A stretch of DNA of 64,000 nt from Lactarius indigo (GCA_025766275.1 JAFKAC010000014.1:496001-560000), one strand, 5' to 3'; shown: positions 45,686 to 58,900, counted from the stretch's first letter. Notes: generated from the sequence alone by a model not told the origin. Program-made: numbers and translations.

Positions 45686-46691
45686 TTACGACCTATCACG
45701 GTGACTAGTACAACAGAACCCATTCCAACGCGTCGCTACATCACCTGTGATAATGGTTGAACATCCAGGTAACCTACAGCGCGTAGCTGGTCGAGGCGCC
45801 GTGGCCGGAGGTGCTGGTATCGTTATTTGGTTCTGGGGTTGGTTTCCGCGGTTGACTAAAGTAGCCAAGTGCCGTGTAAGTGCACGGGTATGGTCTCCGG
45901 AGGAATATAGGGATCACATAGTCTATGCACCAAGCCCGAGTGATTTCTTGGACCGCTAATTGGAGCCTGTGCCCCGACGATGGGACGACTTGGGGGACTT
46001 CTGGAGGTGAGGCCACCACTGTGCGTTGCCGAGTTGTCAGGGTTGACCCAGTCTCCCCCATCATACGAGTCATATTCTACTTCGTTGCCACCGCCACTTT
46101 CTCAGCGTATCAATATTGGGCTGTAGGGGATACACGCACGATGTCTATGGCGGTCGACAGGGATCTGAGGCGCTCCCGACATCCCTGGGTATGATTGAGT
46201 GTGGGATATACTTGGTGCTTGCAAGGTGTAGCTCGGAGGAAGCCCAGGATCAACGTTGGTATCATTGCGAAGTTCGGGAATGGGCATTGTTACACTTCGA
46301 TGCGCTCTGGGCGGTAGGTCCAAATGGTTAGGGGGCGCATGGGTCTGTACTTGATGGGTTGGGAAGGCAGGATGGGAACGACCTGACTCTGATATGTGTT
46401 GGGACGCGGGCGGATATGCGGATTGATGTTGAGGGGATGAGTAATCATATTGGGGCGGCAGAGGGGACGAAGTAGCTCTAGTACTAGGAACTGAAAACAT
46501 TTCGCGGAGATCAACCGGGAGTATCGGAGAAGGTGCCAAGTGAACGCACTTCGGGGATGATGTCCGCCACGGTAACCCTGCACAGGACCTGCGGAGAGAT
46601 AACTGCTCGCCACACTTGGCGTGGGGAATGAAGTTGGAGCAGAGGGGGGCTGGGGGAAAGTGGGCGGGGGTGGTCGGTGGCCCGAAGTCAT
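45686..46691 (-). CDS. P2: proline-rich protein with one zinc-finger-like module
   Basis: The ATG at 46691 opens MTSGHRPPPPTFPQPPSAPT, then SYLSAGPVQGYRG. An intron with acceptor gttttcag leads to STRATSSPLPPQYDYSSPQH, HLDLPPRAHRSVTMPIPELR, PPSYTLQAP and MSGAPQIPVDRHRHRA. A phase-2 intron with GTGTAT donor and gaaag acceptor joins GGGNEVEYDSYDGGDWV, and a further intron leads to RGNQPQNQITIPAPPAT and CRLPGCSTIITGDVATRWNG then FCCTSH. Without the exon-1 intron, the frame used downstream would meet a TGA where P1 has TGG, which argues that the intron is real. The second module of P1 and P4 is not found. The exact 3' end is uncertain: the stop used here follows HRDRS, and the next acceptor site is mutated. 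Confidence 0.65.
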
Positions 46692-46744
46692 CGATAGAGT
46701 GAGATCTACGACTTGACTGACGTCTAGTTTCTCTGACGAGTACG

Positions 46745-46753
46745 TATATATAT
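46745..46753 (-). promoter_or_regulatory. TATA box of P2
   Basis: TATATATAT lies 54 nt upstream of the P2 ATG and is preceded, toward the gene, by the shared tttctctgac block. The same arrangement is found in P3, P4 and P5. Confidence 0.6.
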
Positions 46754-49531
46754 CACGATAATGTCAAATTTAGTACGAAGGCATAGAACGGGTGGAATAC
46801 CACAAATGGACGGAATACAGCCGCCATCAGAGCGCTTCCAGTCGAGACGAAGAAGCGATGGTCACGAGGACCGGAGCTACTGTACATCATGATACCCGCG
46901 ATAAGCACCACAACAAATTGCACTTACAGCATTTCCGGGTTTTTGGATGGGCGTAAAGCCAATCGAATCAAGAATGGGCAACGGCCGAAGTAGCTAAATT
47001 CGTGATCAGGATACGGCATTGATTCCCATCCGTTCCCCATCCGTCCTGTGGGCCCGATGCGTTTCTAAAAAAAAAAGATCGAGTGGCGCTATCGACCGGC
47101 GCTAAGTTCCACAGTGATTCAGCGGCTGCCTGACGTGGGAGGCGTTCCTCCATCGAGGCTACGGGGTCAGGTGCTTCTGCAGGTCTCAAAATTCAGCGCA
47201 CGAACCTGGTTTGAGTCGTAAATTCAACGTAGCTCACGAATCACAGAATGCTTCTCCTACATGGCCTAGGAACCGCACAGCGCGTTTCTCACTGTTCATG
47301 CATTCCCGGATCGCAGGAATGTCGGCAGCCCAATGCGGCTCAATAGTAGAGGACATTACCGGTACCACGGGTCGAAGAACGGCAGAGATATCGATATCCG
47401 CCGTGTCGCTCTTGGCAGCCCCGCGAGTTGAGCGAGGGGCCGTTCGACGCGTTGATGGTGCGAAATGCTTGAAGCTTGAAGCTTCGATCTCAGTATAGAA
47501 TCTTGGCGTGATTGATATCTCATACCGTGGCTGCAGCCATCCGGGTCCTCATTCTGCGGGAACGAGAGTTCCGCGCCCGTACAGTACTGTATGCGTCGGC
47601 CTTGGCGTAGATCCAGAGACCGAAAACGCTGCCCCTGATCCGAGATCTGCTGTTCGATCAGCGCAGTCATCCTGGGCCCTCGGTAAATTTGGGTTTTAAA
47701 GCCTGAGGTGGGTCGAATACTTAAGAGACTTGTAGTGTACACTTCCCAGTACATTCCAAAAGCAAGTTGAGCGGAGCCCTGTGTCAAAACTGTTCTAGGT
47801 GGACACGATCAACGGTTGCAACGTAATGTGGTCATATTTCGTGCGCAAAGCAAACGAAAAATGAATGGGAGGCCAGGCAAGTGACGTGGGCATTGGTGAC
47901 TTACTGTGTTACTAGTAGCAGCAAAGTATGTTGCCGTCATTGTTGCGTTGCCCGATCGACGAGAATCCCGCACCGAGAAAATGCCCGAGAAAATGCCACG
48001 TGATCTCAAATTTGCGAATGCAAAAAACAGGACAAAAAACTTGGCAAAAAAGGAGCGCATGCTCACTATAATTACAAGAAACTCAATTGCAAAAAGGATT
48101 TCAGTGCAGCGTAGAATCGGAGGGTGCGAGGCACGACTCGGAACCAAGCTCGGGACCGTGGCGCAGAGTAGCAAGAACTGTCTGCACAAACGGATGAAGC
48201 GGTACGTGTTCATTCTTCTCTTGCGTGTGGTGCAATATGTTCGCGCGTATTTTCTTCCGGTTCGAAGAACCAAAATGTAAACCAAAAAACTCTTATTATT
48301 TCCACGAAAACATTGCGAACTTCCCATTTTCATTACTTTCCAGCCACCACAAAGTCCTTGTGAACTATCTTACCAAAACATGCCACGAATTCTCGAAGAT
48401 CCTACTCAGGCGGTCTGCTCGAGATTTGAGAGCCAAGAACGGTACATGAGAGAGTGTGTCTTTGAGTGAGCGGGCGAGGCGGGGTGCTCATTCCTCTTTT
48501 ATGTGCCGCCACCTGCCCGCCCACTTTTCCAACCGGTCTGAAAAACCGGGATTACTTTCTTTCAACCTGCACGCCACGCCCTGTTATATAAAAAAGGACC
48601 GATAATGAGGTCCATTGTGTTCACCAACGCTCGTCCGGAGGGCCCACCCACCCGTCTCGACCTCGCCTCGGCCGCGAGAACTACATTTTCGATTGAGCAG
48701 CACTTCGTTCTACGCACTTTCCTATCCAGTACGTACCTACATATAGCTCTCCACTTTCGCCGCTGAGTGATACTGCCTAATATTGGCTGCCTCTCGGCGC
48801 CGTCACACTTCCATGCCGCACGCCTCCCTCCTACCCTCACGCTCAATCCAGTGCGCCACGGAACTTCCCATTGTGAGAACTGAGCAGCAACTCGCAAAGA
48901 CTCCCGGGCTCACAGCCACGCATCAAGACAGAAAGGCTCCATTTCCTTAATCACCTTCCTGCTCCGAGATTCTTTCCCATCCGCGGCCGGACAACTGGGA
49001 TACATCTTCCGGTGTTGCACATACAGGATAGCACGCGGGCTAGTGGAGCGCAACTTGAATCGCCTCGGTCCGCTCATAACCAATCGCGTGTTTTTTTTTT
49101 TGCTACCCACAACGATTTTACTCATCGAGTTTTGACGAGTACGTCGACTCGCGCTACCCCTGCGCGCACGATGGGGCTTCACAAGTGGGAGGAACGAGAA
49201 GCTCGCAACACGGAGACCACCGCGCCACGCCACGCCGCATCGCGTCGCAATATACTTTGGTGGTCTCATTTGAGATGTCGCCATAATACTGTACATAACA
49301 CTCTGCCCTACTATATTCACGTTCCAGCCGCTGTTGCAATTAAATTACTGATTTATCCTGCACTTCTGGGCTTGTAACTAACTAAATACGCGTTCCTTAA
49401 TGTCTGAGTCGCCCTGGGTCATAGACAGTGGCCGTTTTTGAGTGAGCTTTGATCGCTTGAATTACTTGATTACAGTCGTAGCAGCAATTTCAGTCACCTG
49501 CTAGAATGCAGATGCCAGCGCCGTGACACCC
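46754..49531. repeat. P-array spacer between P2 and P3
   Basis: 46754-47760 is the conserved upstream flank of P genes: tttttggatgggcg, atcgagtggcgc, ggcgttcctcc, aattcagcgcacgaac, ctcacgaatc, the gaagcttgaagcttcga palindrome (47469-47487), ctcataccgtggctg and gggttttaaa. 47900-48480 is unlike the other spacers and lysine-codon-rich on the plus strand. 49020-49400 matches the distal downstream flank (cgtcgactcgcgc, tactttggtggtc). No gene is supported. Confidence 0.65.
47469..47487. repeat. Near-palindromic 19-mer of the P spacer, copy 1
   Basis: It reads TTGAAGCTTGAAGCTTCGA and differs by one base from the 19-mers at 51383-51401 and 63217-63235. Two AGCTT cores make it nearly self-complementary. 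It lies about 0.78 kb upstream of the P2 start. Confidence 0.7.
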
Positions 49532-50603
49532 CTATAAAGTGCCTGACCTAATTGACGATAAGAACCAGATTGACAGCCTGCAAGATGTGAAAGGCCACTT
49601 ACGACCTGTCACGGTGACTATTACAACAGAACCCATTCAAACGTATCGCTATATCACCTGTGACAGAGGCTGTGCATCCAGGAAACCTACAGCATGTAAC
49701 TTGCTGAGGCCCCGTGGCTGAAGGTGGAGGTACTGGTGTCGCTGTTTGGTTCGTCTGCTGGTTTCCGCCACGGTTTACTGACGTGGATCAGTGTAAGTTC
49801 ATGAATATGGTCTCCAATGAGATATAGGGCTGCTTACCTAGTCTCGATAGGAACCGGTTAACGGGACCAGGTGATGAGTTGTTCGGCCTAGGCTGTGGTC
49901 CGGCTTGGGGGCGGCTTGGGGGACCCCTGGGGATCGCGTTACCACTGTGCGTCATCGAGTTGTCATAGTCGCCCTGGTATACCCCATGAGACGAGTCATA
50001 TTCTACTCCATTCACACCACCACTTGCTCAGGACATCTATACTATGCCGTAAGAAATACACGTACGATTTCCCTGGAGGTCCACAAGGGTCTGAGGGGTC
50101 CCTGCCATCCCTGAGTGTGATTGAGACTGGAATATACTTGGTGCTTGAAAGTCGTAGCTCGGATAAAGCCCACCGGCAGGGGAAACATGGGTACCATTAT
50201 GATGTTCGGGAAGGTCCAAATGGGTAGTAGGCGCATTGGTGGTCTGTACTTCAAATTGAGGGGTTGGGAAGGCAGGATGGGAACGACCTGACTCTGGTAT
50301 ATGTTGAGATGTGGATGAATATGCGGATGGATATGCAGATGGGTATTGATGAGGTAACGATTCATATTGGGACGGCAAAGGAGGAAAAGTAGTCCTAGGG
50401 CTGGGAGCTGAAAAAGTTCGCGGAGATCAATCCGGAGCACCGGAGAAGGTGCCAAGCCAAGCGAACCCACTCGGGGGATGATGTCCGTAACCCTGCGCAG
50501 GATCTGCGTAGGGATAACTGCTCACACCTGACATGGGGAATGCAGTTGAAGGGGAGGGGTGTTGGGGGAATGGGGGCGGAGGGGGCAGATAGCTCGAAGA
50601 CAT
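49532..50603 (-). CDS. P3: proline-rich protein with one zinc-finger-like module
   Basis: The ATG at 50603 opens MSSSYLPPPPPFPQHPSPST, then SSYPYADPAQGYG. The first intron ends ctttttcag. The next exon gives PRTTFPPLPSQYESLPHQYP, SAYSSTSQHIPESGRSHPAF, NAPTTHLDLPEHH and MAGTPQTLVDLQGNRT. A phase-2 intron (GTGTAT donor, gcaag acceptor) joins GGVNGVEYDSSHGVYQGDYD then NSMTHSGNAIPRGPPSRPQA. The last coding exon gives CRFPGCTASVTGDIAIRLNG then FCCNSHRDR. After a GTAAGT intron, the next codons are a short SSGTL-type tail and a stop at 49532, where P1 and P4 have the second cysteine module. The organisation is the same as P5. Function unknown; no membrane or secretion signal. Confidence 0.65.
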
Positions 50604-50656
50604 TGATAAAGTGAAGATCTATGACTTGACAGATGTATAGTTTCTCTGATGGGGGC

Positions 50657-50666
50657 ATATTTATAT
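50657..50666 (-). promoter_or_regulatory. TATA-like box of P3
   Basis: ATATTTATAT lies 54 nt upstream of the P3 ATG, beside the shared tttctctgatggggg block. Confidence 0.55.
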
Positions 50667-52368
50667 CACCACAATGTCCAATTTACTTGTGAAGGCGCAG
50701 AACAGGTGGAGTACCACAAATGGGCAAAATCCGGCGGTAATCAGAGCGCTTCCAGCTGAGATAATAAAGTGATGGCCATGAGGACCGGAGCTAGCCATGC
50801 AGACGGAATTGGTATACTGACCCCACCATGAGGCCCGCGATAAGGGCCACGACAAATTTGCACTTGGAGTATTTCCGGGTTTTTGGATGGGCGCAAAACC
50901 AGTCGAATCAGGCGTGGGCGACGGCCGAAGTCGCTAAACTCGTGGTCAGGGTGCGGCATTGATTCTCATCGATCGAGTGGCGCCAACAACTGGCGCTACG
51001 CCTTCATACATCAAACAACGTAACGATATAAAGTTCCGCAGTGATTCCGGGCTTCCTGGCGTTGGACGCGTTCCTCCGTCGAGGCCACGAGGTTGGGTGC
51101 TCCTGCAGGTCTCGAAATTCAGCGCACGAACACGTCCGAGTAGTAAATTCAACAATCACAAAACCCTCCTCCTATATAGCTCAGGGAACCGCACCGCGCG
51201 TTTCCCGATGTTCGCGCGTTCTCGGATCGCAGAAAAGTCGACAGCCCAATACGGCTACGAGGGGAGGGCATAGCCGACACTACGGGTCTCACGGGAGAGA
51301 TATCGATATCCGGCGTGTCAGTCGTGGCAGCCCCGCGACTGTAAACCAAGTGACCGTGAAACGCGCTGAATATGCAAAGTGCTCGAAGCTTGAAGCTTCG
51401 ATCTGAGTGTAGAATCTTGGCGCGATTAACACCTCGTACCGTGGCTGGAGCAATTCAGATCCTCATACAGTGGGAACGACAGTTCCGCGCTCGTATGCGT
51501 AGACCTGCTTTCTGAAAATGCTGCCCCCTGACCTGGGATCTGCAGTTCGATCACCGCAGTCATCCTGGGCCCAAGTCAATTCGGGTTTTAAAAATGGGTT
51601 GAATACTTGAGGGACGTGTAGTGTACACCGCCCAAAAGCATTCTCAAAACAAGCTGAGCCCTGCGCGAACTCTTCCAAGTGGACACCCTCATGAAATGGG
51701 GTCGTGTTAAAATTTTTCATGCGCGAAAAGAAACAATAGAAAAACGAATGTGAGCCAGGCAAGTAACGTGGGTTTTTGGTATCAGCGACAAAGCAGGTTG
51801 CAAGTTGCGTTGTATTGGCCCAATCGGTGAATTGTGGCACCAAGCTTCGGCAACTTCCTGTTAGGAATCGGCCAACCGGGCCGACAACCATCCCTTCCAA
51901 CTCCAACACCGCACTGGCAGTGGTGGACGGTGGTCCACACTAGTTGCACGCTATCGGCAGAGTCTCCTAATCCCACACGCTAATCTGGTGTTGGCTCTCT
52001 TCTGTATTTGCGGGAGAGACGCCTCTGCAAGCGGGCAAGGTCCATATATATACTATCAAGCATGGATGGATGCGAGTGTACACCACGGAGCCGTTGCTTA
52101 TTTCTCCCAGAATATTTAGTTGCCAAAGAAACACCACTAGTGGCTTCCTTGGTTTCGAGTTATATGTTGCTTTGCTGGCATTCACTGGTTGTCAGGCTAC
52201 GCAATGTGCTCTTGTTCTTCTTTTGTGGGAAATTCAAGTTCCTCTCAAGGTTGAGCAACGAATAAATAGTGTGACTACAGGTTATAGGATGTCATTAAGT
52301 ACACGTAGTCAGACCGTTGCAGACTCGCAGAGTGTCAGCTCACAAGTTTTCAGCAGCTTTGCCTCACC
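50667..52368. repeat. P-array spacer between P3 and P4
   Basis: 50700-51740 repeats the P upstream flank in the same block order as after P2 and P5 (tttttggatgggcg, atcgagtggcgcc, gcgttcctccgtcgagg, aattcagcgcacgaac, the 19-mer at 51383-51401, ctcgtaccgtggctg, gggttttaaa, tgtagtgtaca). 51990-52368 holds short unrecognised frames. The distal downstream flank seen before P2, P3 and P5 is missing here, so the unit is shorter. Confidence 0.65.
51383..51401. repeat. Near-palindromic 19-mer of the P spacer, copy 2
   Basis: It reads TCGAAGCTTGAAGCTTCGA, which is identical to its own reverse complement except at the centre, and identical to the copy at 63217-63235. It lies about 0.78 kb upstream of the P3 start. 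Confidence 0.75.
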
Positions 52369-53274
52369 TTACGCCCGCCCATGCGCACGTACATTCGCAC
52401 ACTGTCCACTGCAATATTTTGACCCCTCAGGACAAACACGCTGCTGGCATCTGGAGCATCGCATTGCCATACCATTATGGATTGCCATCCTGAATGACGA
52501 ATGAGTACACAGTTGACAATTGCACTAACATTAAAGGACCACTTACAACATGTGAGTGTCACAGCAAAACCCACCCAAACGTGCCGCCACATCACTTCTG
52601 ACAAGCGCCGGACACCCGAGATACCTACAAGGGTATGAATCTAGCTTGGGATCTCGTACTGGGTGCTCCAGAGTCTGTTTTCGGGATGGGCGTGCCGTTC
52701 TAGAGAAGAAGGAACGGCTTGGAGGTGACTTTGCGAGTAAACCGTCACTTCGAAATGCTTCGTCGTCCTCATATGTCTCCTCATCAGAAGAATCGTCCTC
52801 TACATCGTTCACACCACCGTTCAATAAGAGAGCTTATATTTGGCAATAGGGAGTACACGCACGATTCCTCTGATGGGCAGAGGCAGGAGGGGCCCAAGTC
52901 TGGGTCGCTCCAGATACCCCAGAGTGTGGAAGCGAGTACGGTATGTCTGATGCCTCCGGTTGGTAACCCTGATAATGTCGGGGTGTGACCTGGATGACTG
53001 GTACCGGAGGCATCTGAAGGGAATGTTGGGGAAGTGGACTCGGGGGCGGCAGAGGGGATGGGGTTCTTCTGGGGCTGGGAACTGGAAACGTTCGCGAGGG
53101 TTAAAATGGAACACCGGACAAGTTATTGATATGTCTTGTATACCTACCGTTTGGGTGATAAGCGGGACCTGGCGCGGAATTTACGACGAGATAGAAAGCG
53201 GCCCCCACCTCACTTGACGGAGGGTTCGCCTCGGTGGGGAGGGTGGGCTGAGGGAAAGCGATGTTTGGGTCCAT
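52369..53274 (-). CDS. P4: proline-rich protein with two zinc-finger-like modules
   Basis: The ATG at 53274 opens MDPNIAFPQPTLPTEANPPS. The first intron ends ttccag. The next exon gives PSPRRTPSPLPPPSPLPQHS, PPVPVIQVTPRHYQGYQPEA, SGVSGATQTW and AHQRNRA. The following junction is unclear because no good acceptor precedes VNDVEDDSSDEETYEDDE, a markedly acidic stretch not found in P2, P3 or P5. Then come CRYLGCPALVRSDVAARLGG with FCCDTH, a 60-nt GTAAGT intron, and an exon MAIHNGMAMRCSRCQQRVCP then EGSKYCSGQCANV ending at 52369. The second module (C-x2-C, then CPEG, C and C) matches P1, so P1 and P4 are the long form. It is the shortest P gene. Function unknown. Confidence 0.65.
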
Positions 53275-53326
53275 CTGGAGATGAGATCAGCGACTTGACT
53301 GACTTTCTCGCTCCTTACGGGGGGCA

Positions 53327-53336
53327 ATATATATAA
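53327..53336 (-). promoter_or_regulatory. TATA box of P4
   Basis: ATATATATAA lies 53 nt upstream of the P4 ATG, beside a diverged version of the shared block (tttctcgctccttac). Confidence 0.55.
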
Positions 53337-55963
53337 TCAGTTGCCATGCTTAATTACTCAATGGGAGGGCGCAAAGCACGAGCGGAGATATATACTCACA
53401 AAGTACAAGCGGAGACAGCGGAGATACACACTCCAAAAACGGGCAAAGGCCGGCCGCTATTGGCGATATTTTTCGTGAGATAGCGAGGCGAAGACAATGA
53501 GGTCTGGGGCGGGCCACGCCGCCACACCAACGGATCTAGGAACAGTCACGCAGCATATGATAAGAACCACGCACCAGTCAGAACTGGAGCAGACGTTCAC
53601 AGAGCATGGACGCCAAAGTCGTTGATCGGACAGTTTTAGAACCTCCTCCGCTCCTGGGAAGTGCCGGTCGACCGAGTGGCCCACGAAAGGCGCTACGCCC
53701 TCGTGCAACAACGTAACGATCAAGGTTCGCAAAGTACCTCCGGAGAGCTTCCTCATGTCAAAGGAGTTTCCTTACAGAGAGAAAACGAGGCTGGGGTGTG
53801 TAATACGGCTGCTTTTCTCGATCTTGGGACGATTCAGCGCGTGATCTGTTCTGATTCACAAATTGAAGGCGATGGGAGAACCCCCCCTTTCAGATTGCCT
53901 GATAAAGGGGCTCGCTTGCTCCTGCCTCGCAGAACACTCGTCAACCAAGTGTCCCAAGAAATAATCAATTTCATTTGTCAGAACCCATGAAGTTCGAGAT
54001 GACGTCACGCCAGGCAGCCCCGCGAGTTGGGCGAGCGACCGCGGAACATGTCGAAAGCAAGGAGTGTTAACCGTTTCAATCTGGGAAATACAGGAACGTC
54101 CTGGGTCTTGACCTTCACGGCGTGATCGGCATCTTGGACCACACTATGCAGAAACAAGAGTTTTGCACGCATGTAGATCAACCTCCGTGGGTGGCGGGGC
54201 CCTTGGAACGCTCATTCAGCAGATCTACTGTTCCCTTATTCAATCCGCGGTCGATGACACTGAAGACCTGAAAAACGCAAGGGTCCACTGTCAAATAGTC
54301 GAGAGCAGACCCAAAATGGCTGGGGGCACTATCGTCATCCGAACATTCGAGACAAACACGGGGGTAACGGTATGTGCGAAGGGTGGAGACAAAAGGAGAG
54401 GATAAGACCGGTGGTCTACAAAATACTCATAAAACGAACGTAGCACAGATGCAGGTATTGCAATATTTGCAACTCCGAAGGAATTGGCCCGGCAACTCCC
54501 AGAAGATTTCTGCGCCGTTCTTCCATCCTCACCGATTCCCCAGCGGCTCACGCGTTCATGCGTTCACGTCCCATTTCTACCTCTACTTAGATTCTACTCG
54601 TGCGTTCAAGGCAGCAGACTCACCCTCTTAGAAGCCTCACTAAAAGTTCGTTCTCACTGACTTGAAGCAACCTGGATGCAGTTGCCGATGTGCAAGCCCC
54701 GCAGAGGGAGAAAAAGGTCTTTTTTTATTCAATGTACAATATTACCCTTTGATTGCAGGTTCTTCTACTGCTAAGCAGTCCACCGACACCACACCATTGA
54801 GGCTCTCACCCCGTCGTCGCCGCATCATCAGACTGGTCGTTAGTCTACGATCTCTTTGACCTGCCCGTCCCTTTCACACTCCACTAATCGTAGCTACTGC
54901 ACTTTTGCAAACCAGCATGCGAGTGCCGCACATGTTCACAAACCGTGCCTGTTTCGCTACCCACAAAGCCTCTCCACCCCCAAAAAAGTGAGTTCATCCT
55001 GTTCAAGCAAACAACTGTGCTCACGTCGAGTTTACGCCTGTACGGCTGTTGCAACACAACCCCACCGTTGTTGTCGTCACCATCGAAGCCGTTCCCCTAG
55101 GTAGACCTCGAGTTATGCCACTGCCACCACCACGGCTGGGGGGCCGATGTGAGCTCTACCCAACCATGGACGACCCAGCCACAGTGGAGTGTAACGCAAG
55201 TAACGACGGCGGTAAGGTGACTGCGACTGCGATGGCAGCAAGGTGACATCGGTGACGATCACACCACGACGACCACAGAGCGACAGTGAACGCGACGACA
55301 GCGAAGATGAGCATGGCAACGTCAGTGGCAACATTAGTGGTGACGACAACGTTGCGGGAGGGGGTCCGCGGCGCAGGAACCTGGGCGGGGGGATATTCCT
55401 TGAGCTACCTGTAGATACTTTGTTCTATGTACAATGCAATACAAGGGTTTTTCTTTTCATATTTTATGAGCCTTGTGATTAATCTCTATTAGTCGAGAGT
55501 CCTAGTCTTGGTCCTAGTTCCTCAATCGAACTCAAGTTCCCAACTATCGTACAAGCCACGGTCACTGTGTTCTACTGTGCGCTGATGTAGGAGGAACCGA
55601 TCGATCACGACCTGGAGGTACTGTCCCACACTGGCGGCTTTGCTCTATCCTGACTGAGGCTTGCAGGCTTTGCGTTCCAAGTTACCATATAGTAACTGGA
55701 CTCAAACCCTCTTCCTCGATTCCGGGCCTCGGTCACCTTGGCTCGTATGTTTCTTCCGAATGTTAATAAGCGCTGATCTTGAGATGAAGAACTAAGCACT
55801 CCACTAGTGATACTCGTCACACGAGAAGCTCCATTAGTAGACTTTAGGGGGGGTCATGTCTTGGACCTCGGTGGAATTTGAAGCGGAGAACGGGAAGATT
55901 CTATTAAGATGGTTTTATCTCCGACGTGGCTCTTTGATTACTACAGTATGTGATCACTACTCC
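53337..55963. other. P4 upstream flank, then unrecognised DNA
   Basis: 53400-54060 is a shorter, more diverged copy of the P upstream flank (gtggcccacgaaaggcgctacgcc, ggcagccccgcgagttg). 54060-55960 contains short frames on the plus strand. One (55243-55482) has an Asp/Ser/Gly-rich part followed by LELPVDTLFY, which could be the first helix of an F-box but goes no further. I support no gene here. Confidence 0.45.
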
Positions 55964-58900
55964 TCAAGGTTGATTACCATTTCCGACTGGGGACTTGGCC
56001 TGAGGTTCTTTGGACCAATCTACGGGTTTTTCCTCTCGCTCTTTCGGACGCCAGGTGTTCCCAATGACCCAAAATATGAGGATTGTAATAATTGCAGCCG
56101 CTGTCCCCACAGAAATCCAAATACTCGTCGATGTGCCCTGGAAGCTGAATGTCAACAGCGCAACGAAGAACCCCCAGGCGCTGTTTAAACGAATGAGCAC
56201 CATATAAAGGGCCTAATATACAAAAAAACAACATACGACCACATCAATAGAGCGTAGGTCAGACTGAAAACGATGGCCAACGGTTCCAGACCAACCACGG
56301 GCCAGTTCATCCCGTTTAGGTAGTGCCACTGAAAGCCAATCAACTCAGAACATGTCATATTAGAGAGTTGCTACTCACTGCACTTTTGGGGTCCTTCGTC
56401 ATCATGGTGCGGTTACGTCTGATGAGCAGTAAACCCGTGATGATGCTCCCAATGCTAAACACCAATGAGATCGAACTTATGATCTGAGCAGGAGAGGGCT
56501 TGATCCATGCGTTCGGACTCGGAGAGTCGTTCGGCCCGGGAGGGGTTGGGTACGGAGGGGCGATAATGACACCTGGGATAGCAAGGAAAGCGACATTTGC
56601 AGCGAGCATCACTGTTGACTGTCGGATTCGCCACCGTCAAGACGCGCAAAGTCTGGGCCCAAAGAGGAAACGGTGGACTTACATATAGAACGAACTCCGT
56701 CCATTCGGAAACCAGTTTTTCCATGAACTCCCTCCAGAGAGCTTCAACAACAATTTCATCCGTCCACACCTTCTGGAGTTCCAGTAGATGGACGTCTGGG
56801 AAGAAGAACAAGATTGGCGACAAGGTTCGAACAAGCATCGTGCGTTTGCGATGGCGACCCTTGTAGATACTTTTGTAGCGATCCTGGCGAGAAGCTTTTT
56901 GCCCGTGGAAGTGCAGAAACCTCCAATGCGCTATGCGTACGACTGCTTTAGGAGGGTCAAGTATATGGGAAGAGGGACGCACCATAGAAAGAGAGCAACC
57001 GCGCTAGGGAAAGAGTCAGTATTTCCAGATTTGCAGATCGGAATACCCATTCATTACCTACTGAGGTAATTGCATGGGGATTCCCTTTTCCGAGACCTGC
57101 GTAGGGTTATCATCACCGTCCTTAAGATAAAAAAAAAAAGCTGGACTTGCTTTCTGCCTCTTTTATGAAGTCACGCATGGATTCCATTTCGGCCACAGTA
57201 TACGGTGAAGTTGAAACTTTGGAAGTTAAGGAGTCTATGGGAATTCAGCATACAACAGCAAAGTGAGAGAACGAAGTAGTATTTACCAATACCGCTGCTC
57301 AATAGAGCCCCGAGCAACTCATTCGGTGCATCCTTCGGGAATGTATGCCACTCAAGGTCAACAGGATAAAGCGACCAATGTACCCTTCGTTTTGATACAA
57401 GTATTGTCAGCGTGAACAGAAACAATAATATTGAAGTCTCACCAATAAAGGGACTCGAGTCGAAGCTCTGAAATTGATTATAATCTAAACAGCATTAATC
57501 GACCAACTGAAGAATACGCACTGACATGACCCGGTCCCCCAACACTACGCACTTCACGCAACACACTACCTTCGCATTCATAGTGGTGCAACCAGAACAA
57601 TGTTTTGCTATCATGATCTATATAGTAGTAAGCCCAGTTGGTCCCGTTCTCCGTCTTGACGATGTCTAAAACAAGAGCATAGTTTGTTGGGAAGTTATTT
57701 AGTATACGGAGGCTTTTGCGTTCTTCGTCCAAGAGTGTTGCAAATGCGTGGATTTCAGTGCTCAGTTTGGGGTCGTACATATACACATCGGTAAATATTC
57801 TCTTCATAGATAAAGTGAGATGCGGGGTGATGGAATCAAAAGGTCCACTTACCAACTCAGCATTGTAAAAATAAAGAGCGCCCCAGGGATGTGTGGCGGG
57901 TACCCAACCCTCAGGACATTCCAAGTGTGAGCTAGTATGACAAGATTCTATGAGCCTTCAGATTGTCACCGAATAAAAAATGGATTACTATTCGGGTATA
58001 TCAACTTCTACCGGACGTAATCTATATTCGCAAGTCCCCGGTGACCTGAGAAAGTGTAACTGCAGCAGTATATGAATAGATTGAAGAGAGTACTCACATG
58101 TCGCCCTTGTTCACATCACGAGATACTTGTTCGGAATGCATGAGTCTTATGGTACGCTTCGGACTTGAGGTGAAGGGTTGGAGAAATGTGGGTTGGGGAA
58201 ACGGAAGCACTTGGTCCGAGGAAGGAGCCACTATCGTCCTTCCATCAGACAAAATCCCTGATGTATCTGCGACTGAGATGTGTACGATAGACACCTGCGA
58301 GCCTGAGGTAAAGGGTCGGGGAGATGGAAGTCGAGAAATGTGAAACGCTTGGTCCAAGGATGGAGTTACTGGCGTCCCTCCATCTGACAAAATTCCTGGA
58401 ACGCCTGCGACTGGGATGTGTACGACAGAAACCTGCGAGCCTGAGGTAAATGGTCGGGGAGATGAGGGTCGAGATGATGCTTGGTCAGAGGACGGTGTCA
58501 CTGGTCGGGCGCCCGAGGTGACTGGCGGTATTCCACTACTGTAATGAACACTTTCGTGAGTCGAAGCCGAATTTGGTTCAGGACCTCTCTCGTCCGAAGG
58601 GTCCTGTGTGGATTGGGACCCTGAGGGTGAAGAAACAATGATACGAAGGGGAGGTTGCGGAATTGGTACATCCGGGTTTTGGGTGCCCCCAGAACTCTCC
58701 CGTGCACTAGACTGGGGGGGGAAATGCTGAGAGTATAGAGTTGGAGACGGACTCAGAGGTGGTGGTTGATATCGAGATGGGGATGGGGACGGGGATAGGG
58801 ACGGGGATGGGGATAGGCTCCGGCGGGGGCGACTGGGATGAGCCCCAGCAAACTGCGTTGAGGTTACACGTGAGTGAGTAGTAGTGAGGGGGGTGTTGGC

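Noticed and set aside
47809..48333. 174-codon minus frame and 124-codon plus frame over the same DNA
   Set aside because: Neither has a domain, signal or splice-supported extension. They lie in the P2-P3 spacer, and the composition (AT-rich, Lys or Phe runs) fits chance.
55243..55482. Possible F-box start (LELPVDTLFY)
   Set aside because: Only ten residues resemble the first helix of an F-box. The rest of the domain is absent in all frames and after the nearest splice site.
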